64,000 bases of DNA. It comes from Cocos nucifera. Taxonomy: Eukaryota > Streptophyta > Magnoliopsida > Arecales > Arecaceae. The position numbers were made by a program, and so were the translations under genes. Where the stretch lies: assembly GCA_006176705.1 (NCBI GenBank), contig QRFJ01000056.1:2642657-2706656 (forward strand). The letters run 5' to 3'. How positions within the stretch are numbered: the stretch's first letter is position 1; each line of letters starts with the position of its first letter. Below are positions 37,034 through 48,460 of this stretch, piece after piece. Under the pieces are notes generated by a model, which saw nothing but the letters and a program-made list of their open reading frames with translations, did no database searches and was not told the origin of the DNA.

Positions 37034-40000
37034 AGGGGTGTAAATGGGTCCGGTCGGACTGGGTTACGAGTGACCTGATCCGATCCGATTTCTTGATCAG
37101 GTGTGAAAATTGGACCTAAACCTAGCCCAATACAAGATTGGGTTGGGTCCATGATCAAATTTTTTGACCCAACGGGTCATTCGGGTCGAGTTGGATCCAT
37201 GTATAAGTCGGCCCCAATCCATGAAATATAGGTTTAGCTCGGGTCTGGGTCCAGGTCGATTCGAGTTTGGTTATAAGAAAGAATAATAAAAAAAATTGTG
37301 TAAGTAATAGCATGGGGTTCACTCACCCATCCAAATTTCTTTTGAGGCTATATGTATTCTAACTCATTCTCGACCCAAATTAAATTGAACCAATCTGAAG
37401 TAATATGAGTTCCATTTGGTAGTGTTGGTTAACGTCCTGGAAGTTGCCCTCCTGGCTTCTGGGAGGCATTAGACCTATAAGTTTTATTGGTTTGAGTTTT
37501 TGTCAAGTCTATCTTTAGGCAGAGCTCAAATTCTTGATATAAGTACAATAAAAGTAGTGCTTATGACTGATTACAAAATAGACGATAAAAAACAAATGAT
37601 GACTTGCAAATGGCTCAGGAATTTATTTATGCTGCTGGATTTTAAATTCTTCCTTTAATGGCTTTGATACAGATTATGCATTAGACTACTTCAAGCAACC
37701 AAAAAAGACCCTATGTATGGTGACTGGTGGGCAAATTTTTTCAATGTGAAATCTAGAGGGGATCCAATACCACCGGTGATAACAATCAGCTAGAATATGG
37801 ATCTATTGGGATCTAGAGGAGAGCCAAAGCTATTGGTGATAACGATCGGTCGGAATATAGATCTATTAGGATTTAGAAGGGAACAATATCTTCTTATAGC
37901 TTGTCGCTCGAGCACCGCTTGAATCCATCGATGATAATGATCGGCCATTGGTGGAGGGGGCATTGTAGGGGAGCCCGAGGAGGCTATTCAAGGTGAACGT
38001 GGAGGATGGTAGTGCAACTGGTGATATACATCGAAGGAAAGAAGGGGCTGTCTTGAGAAGCGATGGAGGGGGCGATGATGGCAGGGGGTAGAGAGAGGTG
38101 GCTGATGAGCATAAATGGGTGGGCGGCGGTGGCGGTGTACGACAAGTCGGCGGTGAAGGGGGGCAGGTCAGGGCGATGGTAGGTAGGAGAGGAGGGTACA
38201 AGGGGTAGCCGTAGGTGGAGATAGAGGATGGAAGAAAATAAGGGAAGATGGAGGAGAAGAAATCAATCAAAACATTAGATCTAGGATTTTGTTGTTTTGG
38301 ACAAGGGCATACCTTGAGATGAAGCACTGAGCATGCGCTGCACGTCAAACTTGCCACCTCATTGGCCACCAAAGTCATCAATCGTCACCGTTTCGCCGAG
38401 AAGAGAGATTGATCGGAAACAAAGAAGAAATTTAATGGAGAGGAGCGATTAGGGATTGAGAGAGCATTATTTTGTTTTAAGAGAGCGTTTGAGAAAGAGA
38501 CTTAGGATGGGTTCAGGTTCAAATGAGTGTTCGGGTCTAGTATTGGGTTCGGATTGCGTCGGGTCAGATCGCGTTATTTATCTCAAGATTCAAATCAACT
38601 CAAAAGTCTCTCCAGATCGAATTGGATCAAAATTCGGTGAATTCAGATCCGACCCGAAAAATAGAATGGGTCCAATTTTAGAACTCGACCCGGATCCACG
38701 GGTCCTTTAAAACGGTTCGAATCGGGTCTATATGGGTCAGATCGGATTGGATCACAGGTCAACTAAACCAGAACCATTTTAAAGGACCCGTGGAACCAGG
38801 TTGGGTTCTAAAATTGGACTCATTCCATTTTTGAGTTGGGTCTAAATTCACTAAATTTTGACTCGACCCGATCCGATCTGACCCGTGGGGACTTTTGAAT
38901 TGATTTGGATCTTGAGATAAATGACCTAACTTAACCTGATCCGACCTGATCCGAATCCAAACTAGACTTGAACGCTCATCTAAATCCAAACCCATCCCGA
39001 GTCTCTCTCAGATGCTCTCTTAAAACAAAATAACGCTCTTCCATTTCTAATCGCTCCTCTCTTTCTCTTAAGCTTCTTCCCTATTCTTCATCAATCTCCC
39101 TTCTCCCCAGCGAAACAGTGACGATTGACGACTTTGGTGGTAGACGAGGCGGGGATTTTAGTGTGCAATGCGTGCTTAGTGCTTCGTCTCAAGATATGTC
39201 CTCCAAAACAACGAAATCCTGGATCTAAGGTTTTGATTGATTTTTTCTCCTCCATCTTTTTTTATTCTCCTCTATCCTCCATCTCCACCTATGGCTACCC
39301 TTCTTCCCTCCTGTTTGCCACCGCCTTGGCTTGCCCCTCCTTCACCATTGACCTGTCGTACATCGCAGCCGCCGTCCACCCATCCCCGCTTATCAACCAC
39401 TGCTTTTCACTTCCCCCTGCCATCATTGTCCCCTTCATCGCTTCTCAATGCGGCTGCCTTTTTCCTTCGGTGTATATCACCACTTGCATTGCCCCCCTTC
39501 GTGTCCACCTTGAGCACCCTCCCTAGGCTCCCTTATAGCACCAGCAGGAACCCTCGATTCTTGTGGGCTACTCATCACAATGCCCCCTCCACCGATGGCT
39601 GATCGTTATCGCCAATGAATTCAGGCAGTGTTCGGGTCATAAGCTACAAGAAGGCGTTGGTTCACCTCTAGATCCTAATAGATCTATATTCTGACCGATC
39701 GTTATCACCGGTGTCGTTGGTTCCCCTTTAGATCCTAATAGGTCTGTATTTTAGCCGATCGTTATTACCGGTGGTGTTTGATCCCCTCTAGATTTCACAT
39801 TGGAAAAATTTGCTCATCAGTCACTATACGTAGTGTCTTTTTTGGTTGCTTAAAGTAGTTTAATACATAATCTATATTGAAGCCATTGAAGGAAGAATTT
39901 TAAGTCCAACCGCATAAATAAATTCTTAGGCCATTTGCAAGTCATCATCTGTTTTTATCATCCATTTTATAATCAATCATAAGCACACACTACGTTTATT

Positions 40001-40502
40001 GCACTTGTATTAAGAATTTGAGCTCTGTCTAAAGATAAATCTAACAAAAACTCAAACTAATAAAGCTTATAGGTCTAATGCCTCCCAGAAGCCAGGAGTG
40101 CAATTTTCAAGACGTTAACCAACACTACCAGATGGAAATCGTTTTGCTTCAAGTTGGTTCAATATAATATGGGTTGAGTATGAGTTAAAACATATATAGC
40201 CTCCTGAAAAGAAGTTTGGATGCATGAACGAACCCCATGCCATTACTTATATAATTTCTTTTTTTTTGTTATTTTTTCTTATAACCCAAACCTAAACCGA
40301 ACTCGTATTTCATGGATCTAGGTTGGGTTATACGCGGATCCGATCCGAATGATCCGTTAGGTCAAGAAATTTGATCATGGACTCGACTCGATCCGATCTT
40401 TTATTGGGCTGGGTTTGGGTCCAATATTCAGATCTGATTAAGAAATTGGATCAGATCAGGGTCACTTATAGCCCAGTCCGACCTGACCCATTTGCACCCC
40501 TA
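37034..40502. mobile_element. 3.5-kb fold-back element with ~1.7-kb arms
   Basis: The left end AGGGGTGTAAATGGGTCCGG is mirrored by the right end GACCTGACCCATTTGCACCCCT, and complementarity continues through the whole length to an axis near 38737 (CGGGTCCTTTAAAACGG against ATTTTAAAGGACCCG). Each arm contains GGGTC/GACCC-rich outer zones, an AT-rich part, and a GC-rich pyrimidine/purine-biased block. That block gives mirrored open frames (38381-37866 minus with TLVANEVASLTCSACSVLHL; 39125-39526 plus with TLVVDEAGILVCNACLVLRL). No transposase is seen. Fold-back or long-TIR MULE-like origin is likely; the frames are probably captured or non-coding. Confidence 0.7.
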
Positions 40503-40695
40503 ATTCTACATGGTCAGCCATCTTATTCTCGGCTAGTGAGGGAAGCTTTATTTGCAGCTTCAAGTTTAATGTTGCTGTCAAATATATGAAAGCTCTGTTT
40601 TTGCAAAGAAAAACCATAGTCATCTTATAGTTATTTTACATGGTCAGCCATCTTATTCTAGGGCAAGTGTTAGCTGCAGCTTCCAAGTGTAAAGT
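40503..40695 (+). repeat. Units 2 and 3 of the ~130-bp repeat
   Basis: Unit 2 (40503-40631) and the truncated unit 3 (from 40632) share CATGGTCAGCCATCTTATTCT with unit 1 upstream of the fold-back element. Being interrupted between units, they show that the tandem repeat is older than the insertion. Confidence 0.6.
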
Positions 40696-41104
40696 TCCAT
40701 ACATCATCCTTGTGATGGCATCATACCATTGTTGGATTTCATCATCAGCTTTCATATCACTCAACTACTAGTGAAGTTTTCTTTACCAGACCATTACTCT
40801 AGAACACTCAAATAAACTTGTATGATGTTATATAAACAAATTAGACAAACAAGAAATAGCTGAATTCTAGGTGGTAATTGTTAAAACCTTATCAGGTGAG
40901 CACAAAATGGACCTTTGTCATATGTGCTGGTGTGAATGAGTTGTATTCTAAAATTGTGATGCTAATTGTAACTAAGCAAGTGGGTGCATTTTATCAGTAA
41001 CATGGCTAGAGTGCGGTCCATGCATCACATGATTTTTCCATCTGAATAAATAATATGCCTGAGATGAAGGACTTGAACATTGGACCTCAACTTATATATG
41101 TACG
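40696..41104. other. Intergenic DNA, nothing recognised
   Basis: Low-copy-looking sequence without open frames, RNA genes or repeats that I can identify. Confidence 0.5.
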
Positions 41105-41850
41105 TGCATGGTTCGCTGAACCGCCCCGTATTAGGCGATTTTGGCATGCCGAACTGAACCAGTGGCCTACCAGTGCAATTCAGGTATTCAATTCGGTGCA
41201 CCAGCAAAAACGGAGGGAGGGAGAAGAAAAGAGCGGAAGAAAGAGAGAGTGCAGGAGGGAAGGAGAGGGAAAGGCCGTCGATGGTTTGCTGAGGCTGTCG
41301 GGACTTCGAAGAGATGAGAATAGAGAGGGAGGGAGGGAGAGAAATAGGAGGAGGCAGCTAGGAGGCTGGCTATGGCCCCCGAGGCTTCTGGATGGCTGGA
41401 TCCCCTCCCCCTACAGTATTCGTTGGGTCGAAATAGGGACGATCCACCCCTATTTCATTGTTTAATTTTTTTGGCAATGCATAGTGAAGCCGGCCTCCCC
41501 GCCACCTAACCCCTCCTTTCGTCTCCCTCCCTCCCTCCCTCCCTCCCTCCCTCCCTCTCTCTCTATCTCTCTTCTCGTCTCTTTGGAGGAGAGTGGAGTT
41601 CCGGAGGCCACTATCAGTATCTCTACCAGCCTCCCTCTCCTCCCCCCTCGCTATCTCTCTCACGCGTGCACGCGCTCCCTCCCTCCCTCCCTCCCTCCCT
41701 CTCTATTCCTCTTCAGTTCTCCCTCTCTTCTGCTTTCTTTATCATGTTGATTTGGGCCCGGTACGGCTTGGTATGGGGGCATATTGAGCTGTACCACTGG
41801 CCGATCGACATAGGTTCCAGTTCCGGTTTTGTGGACCTTGTGTACATGGG
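41105..41850. repeat. Imperfect inverted repeat with purine- and pyrimidine-rich arms
   Basis: 41105-41200 (GAACCGCCCCGTATTAGGCG, CCAGTGGCCTACCAGTGC) has weak inverted similarity to 41745-41830 (GGCCCGGTACGGCTTGG, GTACCACTGGCCGATCG). Inside, 41205-41360 is purine-rich (GGGA, GAGA) and 41480-41740 pyrimidine-rich, with (CCCT)n runs at about 41523-41563 and 41677-41702. Several open frames here are low-complexity Ser/Pro or Arg/Glu and are not genes. Confidence 0.5.
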
Positions 41851-44800
41851 TATCATGCAACCCAAGAAAGTTGGGAATGTTGGATACCTGCATGGCGGTT
41901 GGTGAAGTCATGTTTCCAAGATTTCTTAAGATGGAGAATGGAGAAGTTGCAAACGTAGGCCCACACAGCCAAGTTATGTTCTAAGATTTCCTGAGGTAAC
42001 GTATAGAGGATATTTTGGGAATAAAAAATGGAAACATATGAATTGAAGCTTCATTAGGGAAGGCATCCAAGTTGGGAGAGTTTTAGTTTTATGGTAGAAC
42101 AGATTTTCATCACTTGCAACATGCCATCTTGTAGCAAATGCCCTTTAATATTTTGTGGGACAATGGGACCATTTAATTGACTGGAGCTTTTATTTACCAT
42201 GCATTTTCACACGGTGGCCATTGGTAGGATTTGAGGCGGTGAAAATTTATTTAAAAAACTACAAATAATGTGGTGATAATTCCACACACTTCAATTTCCC
42301 TGAAAGGGCTCAGACACGTCTGTGGAGCTAAGAAGTTGACTTCTCGATAGCTGTGCTATGCGCATAGAAAAATCTTAGGGTAACATCTGGATGGATCAAA
42401 AGTAGGACTTCCTTTTAGTGAATAGCAGGGCAAAGCTTGGGAGGCATTTGGACATTCTTCGATATCTGTTATTGTTCTTTTGTTACTTTCTTCTTTATCC
42501 ACTTGCAACATTTAAGAGTTTCAAAAATTTTATGCTAAGGTGGCATCCATAACTGCAATTTCTTGATCTTATGCCGCCTTAGATATGATTGCAAGGAAAG
42601 AAATGCATGTGGAAAACAGCACTGATTGTGGTGAATAGGTTTATGATCAACTAATTACTCAATATTGCTTAAGAAATCATAGAAAATACTTGCAATTGTA
42701 ACAAAATTTCCAATAAAATCATTAAATGGCTGTTGAGATTTAACAAAAGCAAGGCGATTTAAGGAATTGTCAAGGTTTTTCTCTGCTGCCTGATCATTTC
42801 TTGTTCTATGAATTATCAGAGCAAGGCAAAAGGAACAGAAGCAAGGTGATTCAAGGATTTGGTGATGCTATTTTCTGCTGACTGAACTCTTTGCACGATA
42901 CTGTGTTTTGTTAAAGGGTAACTGAGGAATATCTACAGTTGGTGCTTGATGGAAACTGTTTCTAATTTGATTGAAGCACTTGATCAGAAAATAAATGTTT
43001 AAAACATGTGCATGCTGAAACTGCATTTCTGCATTATGCACGTGGGGGTTCAAGCAGATGCAAGGGAAGCTTTGTCCTATCTAGAAGTCCTCAAATTATG
43101 TTTACTTAATGACAAGATGCGGTAAAAAAGATTTTTATATCTACATGAAACAAATTGATGAAGACTTCAGGTTTCCTTCCTAACCTTCTGTGCTACCATA
43201 TCTAGCATATCAGTCAACCTGAGACAATTTAGGTGGTTTGAACCAACACATATTACCAGAATTATGGTGCTGGGATTAGATAGAGATTAAGTTTCGACTG
43301 GTTTCATGCAGTGAAATTACAAATTTTATTGTAACTGTTAGAAATATGATTTTAGTTTGAGTCTCAATTTTTTTTTTATCTTAGCATTTAATTTAGTTCA
43401 GAGTGCTGGAGTGATCTGGAGACAAGTTAAGATGCATCATCAAGATCAGCTCAAGCATTTGAGGTGTATGTCAGATGTATTTTGTCAAGTCCCTACACAA
43501 TCAAAATTCAGTTTAAGACTTTATTTTGTATAAATTGCAGTTATGCACAAAACTTGAAAGTAAGCTTTTCAGGACATACAGAAGTTGTTAGATGAATTTG
43601 AAATTTGTCTCTTGGGATGGTAGTTGAATTTGATCATCTGGGTCTGAATCATGGTCTTGTGCCTTCGAAGTTGAGTACTTGTCTGCAAGGATTAGTATTG
43701 GTCATTTTGATTCTGTTTCATATAAAATTAAATGTAAGTTCTCTGACCATGTAATATTTATGTGGAGAGCATGGGTTTGGGATATGAAAATAATAATATG
43801 GAATCATTGGAATTTTAATTATTTGTTTATGTTGCTTATTCTCCCTTGACTTTCATTCATCATCTTTACATTGTTTTTATTATGTTGGTGAACATGCAAT
43901 CCCCCTTTCTGTACAAGTTCACATTCAAGGTTCAGACAGATGCAAAGAAAACCTTCTTCCTATCTAGAGGTCCTCAGATTATGTTGTTAATGACAAGCCA
44001 TGGGATAAGAGAGAGAGAGACATTTTTACCTACATGTACCAGATTGATGAATACTTCACATTTGATCCCGACTTTACGATATCTAGCATATCGGTCAACC
44101 TTGGCCAATCAGCAGGCATTGAACCCTATGGTGGCCGGAATTAGAAATAGAATCAGTGACGAGTAGTTCCATGCAGTGGAAGTACATTTTAGGGTTGGTG
44201 GAATTAGAAATAGAATAAGTGACAAGATTACTTCCATGCAGTGGAAGTACATACTTAGGTTTTGAGTAGGAAACTACTCTTGTGCATGACTGATCAGATC
44301 AAGTGCATGAACAATTTTGGTTTAACTATAGGATGGATATGCATGTGCACTGCACAAGCCGATGGTACTGCTCTGATGCATGGATGACAGGTGAAATGGC
44401 AAGACAAATGGGCATGCATGCCATCAGTAAGTTGAATAGTGCATGAACGGTTGTGATTTTATGGTCAGGCAAATGTGCAATGCATGTAGTGGTTATTTGG
44501 TGAGTACATCAGGGTGAAAAAGAATCTATAAATGCTGTTTATGCTCTCCCTTTAGATAATTATGGAAGAGGGTGTAACCGCACGCAGAGCTCAACCGGTT
44601 TTTGTAGGCCATAAATTTTGGCTTGGTCGATATTCCATGAGAATGGACTTTTACCACTGATGTTGTGATGATGAGGAGGCAAGAAGGAATCACTAGATCT
44701 ATGAAGTGTATGATACAACTGACATCCACATTATGTGACAATTTTGTACATGTGAATTATTTTAATATATGAAAAAAGAGTATAGCAGGTGGATTATTCT

Positions 44801-45939
44801 GTATAGGTTAAATCTTTTTACGTCCCAGCGTCATCTGGTGTTTAGCTTTAACCCATAGTGACAAAGTTTTGAAAAATCTGTTTCGCCCAGGTGAGATAGG
44901 AGGATAACCATTCTGTTCAGAGTTTTGTTGTGTATATAGCCCCCCAGGCTTGATGGTAGCTTGATGATCCTTTGTTATGGTGATGGATGGCAAGCCCATA
45001 CCTTGGTATTGCTAGGCCATAGGTTTCCTTATTCCTCCAACATGATACTTTTTTACTTTAGTGACGGATAGCAACCCATACCTCGGTATTGCTTGACCAT
45101 GAATTTGCTTATTCCTTCAACCGTCTTCACCATTAGAATTGGTTTCTGGTCACTACCTGATGAGGCATGAACGATTAGATAGATGCAAGCGGCGGCATAG
45201 TGCAACTAAGACCTGTGTACCAGTCCTTTTTTATTTCAACCGAATCATATTAGTAATATGTTTAGGAAAAAAGGCAGGCAGTGTGGTTTGTTCAGTATTT
45301 GGCTTTTATTTTCCCCTGTTCTGATGCTGATTCACTTATGAGATTGTGCGTGTGACATTTATCTAGTTGCAACACAACATCTCGTTCTTTCCAGGTGAAG
45401 AAAGCTACGTTATGTTTGTCTGATTAAATTTCTGTTTGTTGTTTTCAGTCTCAGGAGATTATTGTTTTCCTCCCATGCAGTGCTGGCATAATGTGTCCAT
45501 GCGATGCAGCATCATTGAGAGCTAGGACATAGAAATGGAGTTTCTATACCATTTTGTTGTCTAACAAGCAGTTTAAACTGCTGTAAACAGAATTTTTCGT
45601 ATACTGTTTAGCAGTTTTGTTGAAAAAATCCTGCCAATTAGCTTTTTCTTTTTTTAATAAATTATGTTTTATTTTATTTGCCGTTGCCCGTCCTTTGCCC
45701 TTCTATTTCAGCAATGATTTGTTGACTTTCCAGTCCAGCATTGCTGTTCAAAATGAATGATGCTGGCAAAGTTCTTGCTTGATGTCACGAGTGGAGAGTA
45801 TGACGTGCTCGACGTCAGAAAAAATGATTCCTGTTCTATTCACTGAGGTGTGGTTGTCTGGTGCAATCAATTTTTTTGCTTGTTACCTTATAATATTTTC
45901 CAATGTCATGATACATTAGAAGTAGCGCTGAAACCCGAG
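41851..45939. other. Low-copy intergenic region with small duplications
   Basis: No convincing gene. Visible structure: two diverged direct copies at about 43049-43320 and 43931-44180 (GCAGATGCAAGGGAAGC against ACAGATGCAAAGAAAACC; shared ATATCTAGCATATCGGTCAA). A ~60-bp tandem duplication at 44138-44252 has TAGAAATAGAATCAGTGAC and CCATGCAGTGGAAGTACAT. Another pair lies at about 44974-45045 and 45056-45125 (CCATACCTTGGTATTGC against CCATACCTCGGTATTGC). Open frames such as 43846-44166 show no family features. Confidence 0.5.
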
Positions 45940-46759
45940 TAGATATGGAACATGGATATCAATATATCCATATCTATATTATTTTATCTAATAAATATAA
46001 ATTTAAATATTATTATTAATTTATTCAATATATAAAAAATTATATCTATATTTATTTTAAATAGATATTGAAAATATAAATATGAATATAAATATAAATT
46101 AAATAATTAAATTTATAACTATTAAAGTAAAGATGTTAGTATATGAGAAATCATGTTAAACATGATTATATATATATTTTTTAAAAATTAATATTATTAA
46201 ATAAGATTATAAGAAAAATTGGATATTTGGTTTATATGTATTTATTTTTTTATGGATATGAATATTGGATGTTGAAATTATTTTTTATATATAAATTTGG
46301 ATATGAAAATAAATTTAGATGGATGTTGTCTTATCCATTTTATCCATCAAATTTGATTGATCGGGATGGAAAAATCCGAGGGGTGTGAAAATAGTTAGCA
46401 GAGTTATCAAACCTAAAAAGGTAACTTGAGTTTTTCGAATAAAAATTGTCGATGGAAAAAAAAATTGATCTTCTTACGTACCACAAAAAAACAATCTTCG
46501 TTGCACTAAAAAGTATGGGCCAGGATCTCATTCCTTCCAAATTTTCATATTTATGGTATTAGTTGAGATAAAACAAGATCTTGACCAATCTACTTAAATA
46601 ATGTAAGGTAATTATAGTTTCTCCATTTAAGATTAGATTTAATTTTATTAAACTTTCTGTGGTTTAGAAAATAGCATTTAATCCATCTGTGGTTAGATCC
46701 GTCAAACATCATTTTATTTTGTTACGCATCTACAGGGTAAAATGGGTTCAGGATGATAG
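45940..46759. repeat. AT-rich left flank of the captured-gene block
   Basis: 45940-46380 is about 80 percent A+T with repeated TATCCATATCTATATTA- and AATATAAATATGAATATAA-like words, then a moderately AT-rich stretch to 46755. The same word TATCCATATCTATATTAT recurs in the right flank at about 48340. No gene is seen. It may be part of a single element carrying the GC-rich block (inference). Confidence 0.45.
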
Positions 46760-47290
46760 ACAACGAATCGAAACCTTTGAGGGCGAGGTCAGGCTCGAAG
46801 GACGGGAGGAGGAGGAAGGACTGGGAGTCGAGTGCTAGTAGAAGACGTTGAGCTTGTTGTGGCTCATGGCGCGAACGGTGCGAAGGAGATCAGAAATGGA
46901 ATAGAAGTTGCGGCTGATGTCGAGGAGGAGGCTGCGATGGGGGAAGAGCGGGCGATCGGAGATGGAGATCCTAGCGAGGACCACGGGCGGGTCGCCCCAG
47001 GCCAGCTGGGAGAAGGTCTCGAGGCGACGCATGGCATCCTAGGTGGTGGCGGTGCTAAGATTGGCGGCGGAGTCAGAGGAGGGAGGGGGAGCAATGAAGA
47101 GGGAGTAGGACTCATTGACACCATGGTGGAAAGGGATAGAGAGGTCGGTGATGGAGAGAATTAGGGCAGAGAGCGGTGGGGCGGAGGCTGAGAGGTTGAC
47201 AGCAGGGGGATGGCGAGGCGGTGGCGCTTGGAGAGGAGAAGGTGGGAGTAGCGGGCGACGGCGCGGCAGAGGTAGCGGTGATTGGGGTAG
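46755..47290 (-). pseudogene. Beta-hexosaminidase (GH20) N-terminal fragment
   Basis: The minus strand shows, over about 170 codons, pieces in the order of a plant beta-N-acetylhexosaminidase: AVARYSHLLLSKRHR, then FHHGVNESYSL (about 47110), then RRLETFSQLAW after an in-frame stop. At the start of the catalytic domain FPHRSLLLDISRNFYSISDL continues into LLRTVRAMSHNKLNVF, and lower down PSFEPDLALKGFDS. In the family these are the GH20b domain and the first strand of the TIM barrel; the catalytic Asp-Glu pair lies further downstream and is absent. At least two frame changes and stops are present. The likeness to exon 1 of the gene is from memory. Confidence 0.65.
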
Positions 47291-47905
47291 GGAAGAGGAT
47301 GTGGAAGGAGGTGGTGGTCCCCGACGATGGCGCTGGCCGCTGTCCACCCCTCCTACATCCCTTCACTCGCCTCCTCCCATGCATCTCGATCCACGTCGTA
47401 GACCCCCCACACCACCCCCCCCCACCCCGCCCCCCCTGCCGATGCATAGAAGGGCCACTGCCACCCCTCCATCACGTACATCTGCCGCCCCACCACCACC
47501 ACGTCGTACCATGCCATCCCGTAGTGCATCCCCGCTGCCGGCAACCATCGGTCTGTTGTCTAGTCATAGCACTGCCTTGCTGAGATCCGCCTGTCGCTGC
47601 CCCCAACTGCGAAGATCCGGCTGCCGATCGCCCTTGCCGAAGGACCGTGGGGGTGGCATCGGCTCCGCGGTGGACCATGAATTCGTGGCGGCGCGTTAGG
47701 TAACAAGGGTCCGGAGTGGGTCTTGGTGTCTGGCCGCATCCCCCCGAGGATATAGATCTCGCCGCGGTGGGGTAGGGCATCGTAGGCGAAGGTCGTAGGG
47801 CAAAGAGGGACGGCATTGCAGGCGGGGAGGGGGGGTGGGGGCGGGGAGGACGAGCCAGTGGAAGGTGCAGGGTCCAGGCCTCCGGTAATAGAATTTGGAT
47901 AGAAT
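47291..47905 (-). pseudogene. Kelch-repeat (F-box/kelch-like) gene fragment
   Basis: Minus-strand reading gives consecutive kelch blades: CPTTFAYDALPHRGEIYILG followed by GM, RAATNSWSTAEPMPPPRSF in a second frame, IGSRIFAVGGSDRRIS then CYD, DRWLPAAGMHYGMAWYDVVV then VGRQMYVMEGWQWPF, and VYDVDRDAWEEASEGM. The GG doublets and the spaced Tyr/Trp are the kelch signature. Frameshifts near 47740 and a TAG inside CYD*TTDRW kill it. No F-box is visible, so only the propeller part was taken. It ends where the hexosaminidase piece begins, in the same orientation, which suggests capture of two genes by one element. Open frames on the opposite strand are shadows of high GC. Confidence 0.65.
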
Positions 47906-48460
47906 ATTATACCATCCATCTTCGAATTTAAAATTTATTATGAGCTCGAAGATATTCATAAGTTATGCATTTTTTTATATCCAATCTATATTCATTTCAT
48001 ATTTAAAAAAATAAATAATTAAAATAATTTTATACATATTATCAATTAAAATAAAATTATCAATTCAATATAAAATATAATTTATAAGTTCAAATTTATA
48101 AAATTAAATATAGAAATAGAGTTATAATTTAATATAAAATATAATTATTAAATTTATTATTTTATTCATAAAAATTTAGTATTTTGTTAAAAAAATAATG
48201 AACTTGAATATCAAACTTATAATAATTTCAGAAAATGATAACTGCAACTCTATCCTAATCTGAATGTTTGGATATGGATAATATTTGAATCCATATTTAG
48301 ATATATATATATATATATATAGATTTGGGTAGAAAATAATTCTATCCATATCTATATTATAGTTTTTTGATTTTTTTCAAATTCAAATTTAAATTCAAAT
48401 TCGATTAAATTTTATTTTTTGGATTTGATCGTATTTGGGTAGGGCGCATATCATTGGATT
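47906..48460. repeat. AT-rich right flank of the captured-gene block
   Basis: Mostly A+T, with an (AT)n run at about 48300-48322 and the words TATCCATATCTATATTATAG and AATTCAAATTTAAATTCAAA. It resembles the left flank at 45940-46380 in composition and in several shared words, but I could not define matching ends. Confidence 0.45.

Noticed and set aside
37866..39602. Mirrored Pro/Ser-rich open frames as possible zinc-finger-like genes
   Set aside because: Each arm of the fold-back element carries one, with a Cys pair pattern too weak to name a domain; composition is pyrimidine-driven.
47115..47699. 194-codon plus-strand frame in the GC-rich block
   Set aside because: It is the shadow of the kelch and hexosaminidase pieces, which are recognisable only on the minus strand.
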